From positions 1 to 64,000 of the forward strand of contig NZ_JAYTLQ010000013.1 in assembly GCF_043729335.1 (NCBI RefSeq): a stretch of DNA of 64,000 bases. The letters run 5' to 3'. The notes beneath the pieces were generated by a model. That model saw nothing but the letters and a program-made list of their open reading frames with translations. It did not search any database and was not told where the DNA came from. The stretch's first letter is position 1. Each line of letters begins with the position of its first letter. Shown piece after piece: positions 25,233 through 34,275 of the stretch. Both the position numbers and the translations under genes were made by a program. This DNA comes from Crenothrix sp043729335 (GTDB taxonomy: Bacteria > Pseudomonadota > Gammaproteobacteria > Methylococcales > Methylomonadaceae).

Positions 25233-25616
25233 ATGAAGGGTTTGCATGGATTTATCTTTTTATTGTGTATGTCGTTTTCACAACAGCTATTCGCTTTAAA
25301 ATGCGAACACAGAATAGTGGAACCGGGTGATTTTAAACAATTCGTTTACGATTTATGCGGTGAGCCTGCCTCTGCTTCATTTCATGTGGAAAGACGGCAA
25401 GTTTTCAATGATGCTCACATCAGACAATTTGGTTTCGGTAATAACCGCCAATTTCAAAATAATAGGTTCAATTATGGCCAAGCGTACGGGCAGGAAGTAG
25501 ATATACTGGTAGATGAATGGATATATGATTTTGGCCATTCCCGCCTGCGCCAATATCTACGCTTTGAAAATGACCAGCTAAAAGAAATTAGAGACTTGGG
25601 GCGTGGCCGTAATTGA
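25233..25616 (+). CDS. DUF2845 family exported protein
   Basis: A 127-residue protein with a signal peptide (GFIFLLCMSFSQQLFA) and the DUF2845 pattern: a CEHRIVEPGD segment, LCGEP, VDEWIYDFG and LRQYLRFENDQL. Function is unknown. It lies between the nqr operon and nqrM and is ~285 bases after nqrF, so it is likely transcribed separately. nqrM begins 46 bases after its stop, so the two may form a pair. Confidence 0.8.
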   Translation: MKGLHGFIFLLCMSFSQQLFALKCEHRIVEPGDFKQFVYDLCGEPASASFHVERRQVFNDAHIRQFGFGNNRQFQNNRFNYGQAYGQEVDILVDEWIYDFGHSRLRQYLRFENDQLKEIRDLGRGRN

Positions 25617-25662
25617 TGCGTTATACTATAACAATGTTTTAATTACTTATTCAGGTGTCATC

Positions 25663-25848
25663 ATGACTTATTTTCTTGTAACTTTTGTATTCATGCTAAT
25701 TGTTATCGGTTTAATGGCGATAGGCGTTATGTTTGGACGTCGCGCCATTAAAGGTTCTTGTGGCGGTGTTAATAGTGCGGCTTGTGTGTGTCTTAAAAAA
25801 TGCGCAGCCCGAAAAAAAGTAGAAGCGGAAGGTCAGGTAGAAATTTGA
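25663..25848 (+). CDS. nqrM: Na+-NQR maturation protein NqrM
   Basis: NqrM (DUF539) is needed to deliver iron to the intramembrane NqrD/NqrE site. The 61-residue product has one membrane helix (FLVTFVFMLIVIGLMAIGVMF) and then a cysteine cluster: GSCGG, followed by CVC and KKC. The start at ATG 25663 follows AGGTGTCATC; a GTG at 25603 would overlap the preceding gene and give a non-homologous extension. Its closeness to nqrABCDEF supports the assignment. Confidence 0.88.
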   Translation: MTYFLVTFVFMLIVIGLMAIGVMFGRRAIKGSCGGVNSAACVCLKKCAARKKVEAEGQVEI

Positions 25849-25879
25849 TTACCTCATGCTTTCATGTGTTTGAAATGTA

Positions 25880-27340
25880 ATGGCTGAAGCACACAGTTTT
25901 TTTTGGCACGACTACGAAACCTTTGGTATAGACCCGCAGCGTGATAGGCCTTCGCAATTTGCTGGTATTCGTACCGATGCCGATTTCAATATCATTGATG
26001 AACCCACAAGCTTTTATTGCAAGCCGCCAGCGGATTATTTGCCGCAACCGGATGCTTGTCTGGTTACCGGTATTACGCCACAGTTAGCTGAGCAGCAAGG
26101 TGTCTGTGAAGCAGAATTTATTCAGCGTGTGTATGCACTGTTTTCAAAACCCAACACCTGTGTATTAGGGTATAACACCCTGCGTTTTGATGATGAGTTC
26201 ACCCGCAACTGCCTGTACCGTAATTTTTACGATCCCTATGAACGCGAATATAAAAACGGTAACTCCCGCTGGGATTTGATTGATATCGTTCGGGCTGCCA
26301 AAGCCTTGCGCCCTGAGGGTATCGTTTGGCCATATAATCACGAGGAAGACCGCCCCAGCTTTAAACTGGAAGGGCTGACTAAAGCAAATAATATTGCCCA
26401 TGAGAGGGCGCACGATGCGCTGTCCGATGTGTATGCCACCATTGCCATCGCCAAATTGGTAAAGGCCGCGCAACCTAAGCTATACCAATTTCTTTGGCTG
26501 CATCGCCTAAAATCAGAAGCGATTAACTTGTTGCAATTCGGCAGTTTTAAGCCCGTTGTACATATTTCTGGCAAATATCCTGCACGTAAAAATTGTCTGG
26601 CGATTGTGCTGCCGGTGTGTCGTCACCCTACCAATACCAATGGCATGGTGGTTTATGACCTTTCGGTTGATCCGGAACCGATGTTGTCGTTATCAGTGGA
26701 GGAAATTCAGCGCCGCATTTTTACTGCAAAAGTAGATTTACCCGAAGGTGTTGGGCGCATCCCGCTTAAAACTGTGCATATTAATAAATGTCCGGTATTG
26801 GCGCCGATTTCTGTCATCAGGCCAGAAGATGCGCAGCGCTTGGAGATTGATTTGGCGCTGTGCCAAAAGCACATCGATAAAATCCAGCAAGCCAGTGGTT
26901 TGGCAGAAAAGTTGTCTGCGGTATTTACCAGTAGCTATGGCGAATGGGATGATATATCCGATCCTGATTTAGCAATCTACACAGGTGGCTTTTTTTCTGA
27001 AGCTGATAAACAGGAAATGGCTAAAATTCGCACGATAGCGCCGGAGCAACTGGCGACTAAGGGTTTTAGCTTTACTGACGCTCGGCTAGAAGAAATGTTG
27101 TTCCGCTATCGTGCCCGTAATTATCCTGAAACGCTTAATACGAATGAGCAGCAACAATGGCAAAATTTTTGTCGCGCCCGTTTAATAGGTGATTTACCCA
27201 GTGCCAGCAGTACTTTTAAAGATTACTTTGCCCGGTTACAGGCATTAAAAAATGCTGATGGTGTTGATCACAGTATTTTAGAGTCATTACAGCAGTATGC
27301 ACTTGAGAAAATGCGCAGGTTAGGTATCAATGATGTTTAA
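25880..27340 (+). CDS. sbcB: Exodeoxyribonuclease I
   Basis: ExoI degrades single-stranded DNA 3' to 5' and acts in mismatch repair and recombination control. The 486-residue protein has the DEDD exonuclease motifs: HDYETFG (Asp and Glu near residues 10-12), LGYNTLRFDDEF (~95) and HDALSDVYATI (~175). The SH3-like and C-terminal ExoI regions follow, and the length is normal. It starts 31 bases after nqrM. Confidence 0.95.
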   Translation: MAEAHSFFWHDYETFGIDPQRDRPSQFAGIRTDADFNIIDEPTSFYCKPPADYLPQPDACLVTGITPQLAEQQGVCEAEFIQRVYALFSKPNTCVLGYNTLRFDDEFTRNCLYRNFYDPYEREYKNGNSRWDLIDIVRAAKALRPEGIVWPYNHEEDRPSFKLEGLTKANNIAHERAHDALSDVYATIAIAKLVKAAQPKLYQFLWLHRLKSEAINLLQFGSFKPVVHISGKYPARKNCLAIVLPVCRHPTNTNGMVVYDLSVDPEPMLSLSVEEIQRRIFTAKVDLPEGVGRIPLKTVHINKCPVLAPISVIRPEDAQRLEIDLALCQKHIDKIQQASGLAEKLSAVFTSSYGEWDDISDPDLAIYTGGFFSEADKQEMAKIRTIAPEQLATKGFSFTDARLEEMLFRYRARNYPETLNTNEQQQWQNFCRARLIGDLPSASSTFKDYFARLQALKNADGVDHSILESLQQYALEKMRRLGINDV

Positions 27341-27513
27341 TCGCTGTGTGATAGTAGGTATTTAGTCAGGAATCATAAAGCGTCGATGTTATGACTCAAA
27401 AAAATAATAATTTTCAAGTTCAGTTGTAATAATTTCCCACGTTTTTATTTAAAAGCCAAGAACGTGCTTGATACATGGATTATTGGCATTTCAACCATAG
27501 CCATTCAATCTTT

Positions 27514-27624
27514 GGCTACCAACTAAGACGGGACATCCGTTCGCCCTTGTCGAAGGGTTTGTTTGTTCATGGTTCGACAAGCTCACCACGAACGGCTTTT
27601 TTAAATTGTTCCGTCTTGGTAGCC
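27514..27624. mobile_element. MITE-like repeat, copy 1 (with 8-bp flanking direct repeat)
   Basis: A 111-bp non-coding element begins GGCTACCAACTAAGACGGGA and ends in the near inverse TCCGTCTTGGTAGCC. It is flanked by an exact 8-bp direct repeat CAATCTTT (27506-27513 and 27625-27632), which looks like a target-site duplication. The interior is partly self-complementary: CCGTTCGCCCTTGTCGAA against TTCGACAAGCTCACCACGAACGG-type sequence. It lies between sbcB and truD. Related copies lie at 49409-49548 and, degraded, near 43360-43455. The rest of 27341-27691 contains nothing recognised. Confidence 0.7.
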
Positions 27625-27691
27625 CAATCTTTGATTCGTGTTGTCTTTTTAGCGGCCCAGCCGTTACTAGATTTTATCTTTTTGAGTCGCT

Positions 27692-28708
27692 ATGAATATT
27701 GATTTACCTACTTGGCCGTATGTTAATGGCTCACCTTCAGGCACTGGCAACATCCGTATCGTGCCGGAAGATTTTGTCGTGATGGAAAATTTGTCGTTTG
27801 TGCCTTCCGGTAGCGGTGAACATGCCTTCTTGCAATTACAAAAAACCGGTGAAAATACCGAGTTTGTGGCAAGGCAATTAGCCAGATTTGCCGATGTCCG
27901 GCAACGTGATATTGGTTATGCGGGTCTTAAAGATCGTCATGCCGTGACCACACAATGGTTTAGTGTCTGGTTGCCAGGAAAGGCTGATCTAGATTGGATG
28001 CTATTGGAATCGGATAAAATTAAGGTGTTGCAGTCAGTGCGTCATGCACGAAAACTAAAGCGCGGCGTGTTGTCCGGCAATAGTTTTAAGATCACCGTGC
28101 GGGATTGGCAAGGCGATAAAGTAAAAACGTTGCAACAACTGGAAGCCATGAAGGTGCAAGGTATTGCCAATTATTACGGTTCGCAGCGGTTTGGCCACGA
28201 CGGGCAAAATATCAATAAGGCCTTGGCGATGTTTCAAGGCGCAAAAGTGGGGCGAGAGCAGCGTAGCCTTTATCTTTCTGCGGCACGGTCGTTTTTGTTC
28301 AATCAGATTCTAGGTGCTCGTGTGGTTGATGGCAGCTGGAATCAGGCTTTGGCCGATGATACTTATATGTTTGATGGTTCGCACAGCAGTTTTAAAGCAG
28401 AACAACCCGATGCTGAGATTGTCCGCCGACTTGCAGAACAAGCCATACATCCGACGGGTATCTTGTGGGGTATAGCCAAGCCGATGCTGCCTTTGAATAG
28501 GCTGGAACAGGCGGTGATTGATTGTTATCCGGAGCTTGCTCAGGGTTTGCTTGCTTGCGGCGTAGAAATGGCTCGGCGTGCTTTGCGCATTAATGTGCAG
28601 GATTTGCACTGGCAGTTTGTAGATGATATTACATTAGAGCTTGAGTTTAGTTTGCCTGCGGGGTGTTATGCAACAGCATTGTTGCGGGAGATTATTGTTT
28701 TGCCGTAA
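27692..28708 (+). CDS. truD: tRNA pseudouridine(13) synthase TruD
   Basis: TruD makes pseudouridine at position 13 of tRNA-Glu. The 338-residue protein has the catalytic aspartate in GYAGLKDRHAVTTQ (~residue 80), a RIVPEDFVV N-terminal segment (PEDFVV typical), and the GIANYYGSQRFG segment (~residue 155). The start ATG is 27692. The MITE copy ends only ~70 bases upstream and may carry or disturb its promoter. Confidence 0.95.
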   Translation: MNIDLPTWPYVNGSPSGTGNIRIVPEDFVVMENLSFVPSGSGEHAFLQLQKTGENTEFVARQLARFADVRQRDIGYAGLKDRHAVTTQWFSVWLPGKADLDWMLLESDKIKVLQSVRHARKLKRGVLSGNSFKITVRDWQGDKVKTLQQLEAMKVQGIANYYGSQRFGHDGQNINKALAMFQGAKVGREQRSLYLSAARSFLFNQILGARVVDGSWNQALADDTYMFDGSHSSFKAEQPDAEIVRRLAEQAIHPTGILWGIAKPMLPLNRLEQAVIDCYPELAQGLLACGVEMARRALRINVQDLHWQFVDDITLELEFSLPAGCYATALLREIIVLP

Positions 28709-28835
28709 TTGTCTGATGATTGCAGGGAATCTTAGTTTTTAAAACCAATCTGTTTCATCCCCTTAGCATCTTGCTATTCGAGTATAATTTCAATAAAACC
28801 TCTTTGTGACGCAGCGTTGAAAAGGCAAACCATCA

Positions 28836-29852
28836 ATGAAACAAAAAACCGCCATACTGCTTTTAAATTTAGGTACCCCCGATAGCCCCAGCCGCTGGCA
28901 TGTAAGGCGTTATTTAGGCCAATTTCTCAATGACCCAAGAGTTATTGATATTCCCTGGTTAGCTAGAAAAATACTGGTCAACTGTATTATTGTGCCGTTT
29001 CGGGCGGGTAATTCCTCAAAACTCTATAAAGCTATTTGGGATAAGGAAACCGGCTCACCTTTATTGATGAATACGCTGGCATTGCAAAAAAAATTACAGG
29101 CAGCCGTGGGCGATGGCATTAGCGTAGAAATGGCCATGCGCTACAAGAATCCTGGTATGGATGTTGTATTGGAGCGTATGCGCCAGCAAGGCTATCATAA
29201 GATTATTGTTTTTCCGTTGTTTCCTCAATATGCCTCCAGCAGTACTGGCAGTGCCTTGCAGCGTTTTATGGAAATTGTCAGCAAATGGTGGGTGATTCCG
29301 GAAATTAAAATGGTTTCGCAATATTTTGATAACGACGATTTTATCAATTGCATCGTCAATCGGGCTAAAAAATATGATCTTACTCAATACGACCATATTA
29401 TTTTTAGCTATCACGGTTTGCCGGAAAGACAAGTTGATAAAGTCTATAACGATGGTGCTTTATGCAAACATCACCACTGCGAAGACGGTTTAACCGACAG
29501 CAATTATTATTGCTACAAAGCCGCGTGTTACCAAACTACCAAGGCCATTGTTGAAAAACTTAATATACCTCAAGATAAATATACTTTGAGTTTTCAAAGC
29601 CGCTTGAATAATAAATGGTTAACGCCGTTTACGGATAAAATTATTGAAGAACTGGGGGTAAAAGGCGCTAAAAAACTGCTGGTTTTTTCGCCGGCATTTA
29701 CAGCCGATTGCCTGGAAACACTTTATGAGATTGGCATAGAATATCAAGAAATTTTTCACAAACATGGTGGTGAAAAAATTCAATTGGTCGAAAGCCTGAA
29801 CAGCGGTGATGATTGGGTTGAGACTATCAAAAAGATAGCACTATCAGGCTAA
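28836..29852 (+). CDS. hemH: Ferrochelatase
   Basis: Ferrochelatase inserts Fe2+ into protoporphyrin IX, the last step of protoheme synthesis. The 338-residue protein has LLLNLGTPDSP at the start, the metal-site FSYHGLPERQ (~residue 190), and FSPAFTADCLETLYEI (~290) with the second catalytic histidine replaced by the usual Glu-containing loop. A cysteine group around residues 208-232 (LCKHHHC, YYCYKAAC) is noteworthy. A similar group occurs in Bacteroidetes-type enzymes, and cofactor binding is not established. It stands alone, convergent with the CorC-like gene. Confidence 0.93.
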   Translation: MKQKTAILLLNLGTPDSPSRWHVRRYLGQFLNDPRVIDIPWLARKILVNCIIVPFRAGNSSKLYKAIWDKETGSPLLMNTLALQKKLQAAVGDGISVEMAMRYKNPGMDVVLERMRQQGYHKIIVFPLFPQYASSSTGSALQRFMEIVSKWWVIPEIKMVSQYFDNDDFINCIVNRAKKYDLTQYDHIIFSYHGLPERQVDKVYNDGALCKHHHCEDGLTDSNYYCYKAACYQTTKAIVEKLNIPQDKYTLSFQSRLNNKWLTPFTDKIIEELGVKGAKKLLVFSPAFTADCLETLYEIGIEYQEIFHKHGGEKIQLVESLNSGDDWVETIKKIALSG

Positions 29853-29903
29853 CCACGAAATGCCCTATGAGTTATCTTAGGTATTGTCTACATCGGCGTA
29901 AAT

Positions 29904-31235
29904 TTAAACGTCATCTAAGTCCATTGTCTCAATGGGGTAGATTTTGACAAAAGCGACGCGTGAACCATTCATTTTTGTGATGAGGACATTAAATTGTTTA
30001 AATTCAATCTCTTGGCCTTCCAAAGGGATATCACGCAATTTAGCCATAATAAGCCCACCTATAGAAACCTCATCCTCCAGTTCAAGTTCTTCGTTCTCAA
30101 TGTCGATGCCTAAAATCCGTTCCAATGAGAAAATGGGTAAACTGCCTTTGCCCGTCAGTGTGCCGTCATCAAGCCGTATCCAGTCCTGGTTATTTTGACG
30201 GAATTCATCGCGTATTTCTCCAACCATGGCACTTAACAAATTATCTAATGTGATAAAGCCTTGCGGTTTGTGGCCTTTTTGGCCAATGATGGCAAAATGG
30301 GACGCGCCCATACGAAAATGACGGAATAACTCAAGCGAAGGAGTGCTGGGTGAAATATATTGAATCGGCCGCAGGTAGTTATCTAAGTCGTCAATTGTTT
30401 TGTCTTCTTGCTGGGCGAAAAACAAATCTTTCAAATGAATCACTCCTAAAACGTCAACATTATTAGTGTCAAAATAAGGGTAACGGCTGTAGCGGTTTTG
30501 AGCTATGGTTTTTAGATTTTCCTGCAAGGACTTGTTACGGTGTAAGGCAGTAAGCTCGTGGATGGGGCGCATGAGGTCAGATACCTCCAGTTCACTGAAA
30601 TCGAGTGTTTTGGCTAGAATATTCCATTCGTCGCGGCTAAAGCGATCATCTGGACAATTGTTACGCAAAATAATCTTAAGTTCGTCCGAGGAATAATGCG
30701 CATCATTGCCGTGGGCATTATTTAAACGAAATACGTACAATATCAAATTGGCACTGGAATTGAGTAACCAAATAGCCGGATACATGAGCCAATAAAACGC
30801 ATATAGCGGCACAGCGCTCCATAAGCCTATTTTTTCCGGGTTACGAATCGCGATCGATTTAGGTGCAAGCTCACCCACTACAATGTGTAAAAATGAGATT
30901 GTCGAAAACGCAAAAGTAAATGCAATGCCGTGTATCAGCTCTGGTGAAATGACACCTATCCTGATGAATAATGGTTCTAACAGGTTGGCAAAGGCGGGTT
31001 CGCCAACCCAGCCCAAACCTAGCGAAGCCAAGGTAATACCCAACTGGCATGCGGATAAGTAGGCATCAAGTTTTGCATGTACTTTGCCTAGAATACGACC
31101 ACGAAATCCTTGGGTTTTAACTATGGCCCGAAGACGCGTTTGCCGCAGCTTGACAAGACCGAACTCAGCGGCCACAAAGAAGCCGTTGAGGGCGACTAGC
31201 AACAAAGCGATAATGATCGGCAAAAGATTATTCAT
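29904..31235 (-). CDS. HlyC/CorC family membrane protein (DUF21-CBS-transporter-associated)
   Basis: A 443-residue UPF0053-type protein. The N-terminal ~190 residues are a DUF21/CNNM membrane domain (LNGFFVAAEFGLVKLR, ACQLGITLASLGLGWVGEP). Two CBS domains follow (~215-335), then the CorC_HlyC C-terminal domain (LDDGTLTGKGSLPI region). Relatives are implicated in Mg2+/Co2+ efflux or resistance, and older hemolysin labels are misleading. It is convergent with hemH and upstream of pgpA on the same strand by coordinate, but it has its own 47-base spacing. Confidence 0.87.
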   Translation of the reverse strand: MNNLLPIIIALLLVALNGFFVAAEFGLVKLRQTRLRAIVKTQGFRGRILGKVHAKLDAYLSACQLGITLASLGLGWVGEPAFANLLEPLFIRIGVISPELIHGIAFTFAFSTISFLHIVVGELAPKSIAIRNPEKIGLWSAVPLYAFYWLMYPAIWLLNSSANLILYVFRLNNAHGNDAHYSSDELKIILRNNCPDDRFSRDEWNILAKTLDFSELEVSDLMRPIHELTALHRNKSLQENLKTIAQNRYSRYPYFDTNNVDVLGVIHLKDLFFAQQEDKTIDDLDNYLRPIQYISPSTPSLELFRHFRMGASHFAIIGQKGHKPQGFITLDNLLSAMVGEIRDEFRQNNQDWIRLDDGTLTGKGSLPIFSLERILGIDIENEELELEDEVSIGGLIMAKLRDIPLEGQEIEFKQFNVLITKMNGSRVAFVKIYPIETMDLDDV

Positions 31236-31282
31236 AAACCGGCAAACGATACGATAGACAATCTAGGGGTGCAAACAATGGC

Positions 31283-31780
31283 TTAAAAAATCCACATCAA
31301 TATCAAGCCTGCAAAAATTCCCGCCAGCACATCATCCAGCATAATGCCAAAACCGCCGTGTACTTTTTGATCGACCCATTTAATGGGCCAGGGTTTGATA
31401 ATATCGAAAATTCTGAATAATACAAAACCGACTAGAGTAGCTTGCCAGCTAAAAGGCACAAACCATAGTGTAATCAGGTAGCCTGCCACTTCATCCCAAA
31501 CGATGCCGCCAAAATCGTGTTCGCCCAATTTGTCGGCAGCAATACCACACACGCTAATACCGATTAGCGTTAGGATTATAGTCAGAATGCTGTAAACCAA
31601 TAATGGCGTTTGTGCGAAAAGTAAATACACAGGAATGGCGGCTACCGTGCCGCAAGTTCCTGGGGCTTTTTTAGCTAAGCCGGAGCCAAAACCGAAAGCT
31701 AAAAATAAAACCGGGTCGGTTAGAATCTGTTTGGGGGTGAGCTGGTTTTTACCGTATGTTGCATTAATTAAAGTGCTCAA
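31283..31780 (-). CDS. pgpA: Phosphatidylglycerophosphatase A
   Basis: PgpA dephosphorylates phosphatidylglycerol phosphate to phosphatidylglycerol. The 165-residue membrane protein has FGSGLAKKAPGTCGT (~30-45), IVWDEVAGYLI (~95) and the closing MLDDVLAGIFAGL, all family marks. It is the last gene of the rib-nus-thi cluster and overlaps thiL by 17 bases. The order nusB-thiL-pgpA is standard in gammaproteobacteria. Confidence 0.94.
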   Translation of the reverse strand: MSTLINATYGKNQLTPKQILTDPVLFLAFGFGSGLAKKAPGTCGTVAAIPVYLLFAQTPLLVYSILTIILTLIGISVCGIAADKLGEHDFGGIVWDEVAGYLITLWFVPFSWQATLVGFVLFRIFDIIKPWPIKWVDQKVHGGFGIMLDDVLAGIFAGLILMWIF

Positions 31781-32699
31781 AACCTGTCATCTCCAAGGGC
31801 GAAAGTGTACCTGATTTATGGAGCCGTAACCCCGATTGAGCTTCTATGATACCAATTTTATGGCAGAGCACGCTTAATTGTGCGGCTTTTTCGGGGCTTA
31901 CCGTAAAGCATAACTCATAGTCATCGCCTGCATTTAATGGCAAAAGCCAGTCATCGGTATCAATTATATAAGTTTGTACGGCAGATGACAGCGGCAATGC
32001 CTCCCAGTCAAGGCATGCCCCGACCTGGCTTTTTTGCAAGATATGGCCTAAATCAGCCGCCAAACCGTCTGATATATCAATACAGGCATTGGCAACTCCG
32101 ATTAAGACCAGGCCCGTTTCAATTTGAGGATTGGGGCAGTTGAAGTGTTTTAGCGCTTCATCTGGATGGTTACAGGCATAGCCCTGAGTTATTTTTAGAC
32201 CCAATCCGGCATCGCCCAAATGTCCTGTAACGTAAATAAAATCGCCCACTTTGGCTGATGATCTCTTTAAGGCTTTGCCTTGTGGTACCAAACCTAACGC
32301 TTGCACCGTTAAAGTCAATGGTCCTGACGTGGTATCGCCACCGATTAGCTCAACACCATAGTGCTGCGCTAAGTTTAAAAAACCTTTGGCAAAAGCTGCA
32401 AGCCAGTCTTCATTTACTTTGGGTAAGGTGAGTGCCAGGGTTACCGAGATAGGTTTTGCACCCATGGCGGCCAAATCACTCAAATTTACGGCAAGCAATT
32501 TGTGGCCAAGTTGTTCAGGATCAGTACCGGCAAAAAAATGCACGTTTTCCACCATGGTATCGGTGGTGATGGCTAATTCAAACCCAGAAGGAATGTTTAA
32601 TAGCGCACAGTCATCGCCTATGCCTAATTGAGTGGTGCTATTTTTTAGTGTTTGCTGGCAAAAAAAACGCTCAATCAGGCCAAACTCGGATAGCGACAT
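31764..32699 (-). CDS. thiL: Thiamine-monophosphate kinase
   Basis: ThiL phosphorylates thiamine monophosphate to thiamine pyrophosphate. The 311-residue protein has the AIR-synthase-like fold: GIGDDCALL (~26), TDTMVENVHF (~47), VNLSDLAAMGAKP (~70), GGDTTSGPLT (~118), and ISDGLAADL (~207). It begins in a TAATG overlap with the nusB stop, indicating translational coupling. Confidence 0.95.
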   Translation of the reverse strand: MSLSEFGLIERFFCQQTLKNSTTQLGIGDDCALLNIPSGFELAITTDTMVENVHFFAGTDPEQLGHKLLAVNLSDLAAMGAKPISVTLALTLPKVNEDWLAAFAKGFLNLAQHYGVELIGGDTTSGPLTLTVQALGLVPQGKALKRSSAKVGDFIYVTGHLGDAGLGLKITQGYACNHPDEALKHFNCPNPQIETGLVLIGVANACIDISDGLAADLGHILQKSQVGACLDWEALPLSSAVQTYIIDTDDWLLPLNAGDDYELCFTVSPEKAAQLSVLCHKIGIIEAQSGLRLHKSGTLSPLEMTGFEHFN

Positions 32700-33136
32700 T
32701 ATTTGGCGGCGGCTTTCATCTTGATTTCAACCGCTCGGCTTTGCTGGGCAATTTTATCTAAAATGCCATTAACATACTTGTGGCTGCCATCGGCACCAAA
32801 CAGTTTGGCCAGATTAATACCTTCATTTATGACCACACGGTAGGGCATATCCAGTCGGTGCAATAATTCATAAACACTGAGTCTTAGGATAGCTCTTTCG
32901 ACAGGATCAATGGTATCTACCGGCCTATCGACAAATTCAGTTAAGGCTTTATCAATAGTGTCCAGATGTTCAGGTACGCCGTGAAACAGTTCTGCGAAGT
33001 AGCTTTTTTGGCTGTCTTTAAGGCGGTCTTCTTCATGAAATTGGACTTCAATTTCAGTGAGATTTTGTCCGGTCATTTGCCATTGGTATAAGGCTTGTAC
33101 AGCGGCTTTTCTGGCATTGGTACGTGCTTGGCTCAT
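32699..33136 (-). CDS. nusB: Transcription antitermination factor NusB
   Basis: NusB binds boxA RNA with NusE (S10) and supports rRNA antitermination. The 145-residue all-helical protein has ARKAAVQALYQWQMTG at the start, RAILRLSVYELL (~85-95) and VVINEGINLAKLFG (~105), which are standard. It starts in a TAATG overlap with ribH. Confidence 0.95.
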   Translation of the reverse strand: MSQARTNARKAAVQALYQWQMTGQNLTEIEVQFHEEDRLKDSQKSYFAELFHGVPEHLDTIDKALTEFVDRPVDTIDPVERAILRLSVYELLHRLDMPYRVVINEGINLAKLFGADGSHKYVNGILDKIAQQSRAVEIKMKAAAK

Positions 33137-33612
33137 TATACTTCCAGGTTTTTAAGCAAACTGACCATTTCAATGGCAGATAAAGCAGCTTCTGCACCTT
33201 TATTGCCAGCTTTAGTACCTGCACGTTCTATGGCTTGCTCAATAGTATCCACCGTTAATACCCCAAAGCTAACCGGAATATTATATTGCAAAGCCGCGTG
33301 GCCAATGCCTTTTACGCACTCACCCGCTACATATTCAAAATGCGGTGTGCCGCCACGAATAACAGCGCCTAAGGCAATAATAGCATCATATTTTTTGCTG
33401 GCAGCGACACGCTGTATCACTAAAGGTAATTCAAAAGCGCCCGGTGCTTTAACAAGATGAATATCATCTTTATTGGCACCATGACGCACTAAGGCATCGA
33501 TAGCACCGGCTTCCAGTTGGTCGACAATAAAACTGTTAAAGCGCGATACGACTAAGCAAAATTTGCCGCCTTGTGCTGATAATGTGCCTTCAAATGTCTT
33601 TACTGTTGACAT
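33136..33612 (-). CDS. ribH: 6,7-dimethyl-8-ribityllumazine synthase
   Basis: Lumazine synthase condenses 3,4-dihydroxy-2-butanone 4-phosphate with the ribitylaminopyrimidine. The 158-residue protein has VVSRFNSFIV, the KAPGAFELP segment (~55), ALGAVIRGGTPHFEYV (~80), and GVLTVDTIEQAIERAG. It has a good ribosome site (CAGAGAGAACC). The three-gene TIGR04255 cassette intervenes between ribBX and ribH, so ribH may need a promoter in 33613-33683 or readthrough from the cassette. Confidence 0.95.
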   Translation of the reverse strand: MSTVKTFEGTLSAQGGKFCLVVSRFNSFIVDQLEAGAIDALVRHGANKDDIHLVKAPGAFELPLVIQRVAASKKYDAIIALGAVIRGGTPHFEYVAGECVKGIGHAALQYNIPVSFGVLTVDTIEQAIERAGTKAGNKGAEAALSAIEMVSLLKNLEV

Positions 33613-33683
33613 GGTTCTCTCTGTAATAATGTTGCAATTGAATTTATTTGCATTGAAAATTTACGTGTAGTGTAATTTATTAG

Positions 33684-34274
33684 TTATCTCTCTACATTTT
33701 CATGGAATCGACAAAAATGAACTGATAGTTTGAATATAAATAGGTAAAATCCGACTTGACTTAATGTAAATAGTTTTGAATTTTTATCAACTTTTTCAAG
33801 GGCGGATAATGGAATTGTATGCAGATCATTAAGTAAGGCTATATGGTCATCTTCAAGATAACTGTCTTTGGGTAGATAAAAAATATACGTTATTTTTTGC
33901 TCTTTAATAGAACAGATTTTGTTGTCAATTTTCTCTGAATCTAAATTGTGCTGTTTTAGGAGATTAATATAATTATCCAGCTTGATAAGTGGCGCAAAAG
34001 TAAGTTTTATAGGAAATTCACGCTTATTTTTAAGATCCATATCACAGGAATTCGTTAATAAAATTCCTTTTATAGATTTTCTGCTGCCATCTTCAAAACG
34101 AAGAACTTCAAGAGATTTTATTCCGTCACCTTGCAAAAGTTCGTTAGGATAAAGGTTTGTAAAATAATTCGTTTTTTCAGGAAAATCTTTCAGAGCCTTG
34201 ATGAGCCCTTGTTTTGCTTCTTGAGTTAAATAATATGGAATTTGAGTGCTTATAGAATCATTATTCACAATCAT
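33684..34274 (-). CDS. Cassette protein 3: unknown, with conserved Asn-Ser-Cys-Asp segment
   Basis: A 196-residue protein not assigned to a named family. It is soluble for most of its length, with a segment GILLTNSCDMDLKNKREFP (~75-93) like the 'CD' segment of other uncharacterised proteins, then KLTFAPLIKL and IFYLPKDSYL. The C-terminal ~35 residues have a moderately hydrophobic run (VGFYLFIFKLSV). The start is ATG 34274, one base after the preceding stop; 48 bases of extension upstream would overlap that gene. It is the third gene of the AT-rich cassette inserted between ribBX and ribH and is likely translated together with the other two. Confidence 0.65.
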   Translation of the reverse strand: MIVNNDSISTQIPYYLTQEAKQGLIKALKDFPEKTNYFTNLYPNELLQGDGIKSLEVLRFEDGSRKSIKGILLTNSCDMDLKNKREFPIKLTFAPLIKLDNYINLLKQHNLDSEKIDNKICSIKEQKITYIFYLPKDSYLEDDHIALLNDLHTIPLSALEKVDKNSKLFTLSQVGFYLFIFKLSVHFCRFHENVER

Positions 34275-34275
34275 T

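Noticed and set aside
27475..27702. 75-codon open frame over the sbcB-truD gap
   Set aside because: It is a read-through of the palindromic MITE copy and has no protein-like composition or ribosome site.
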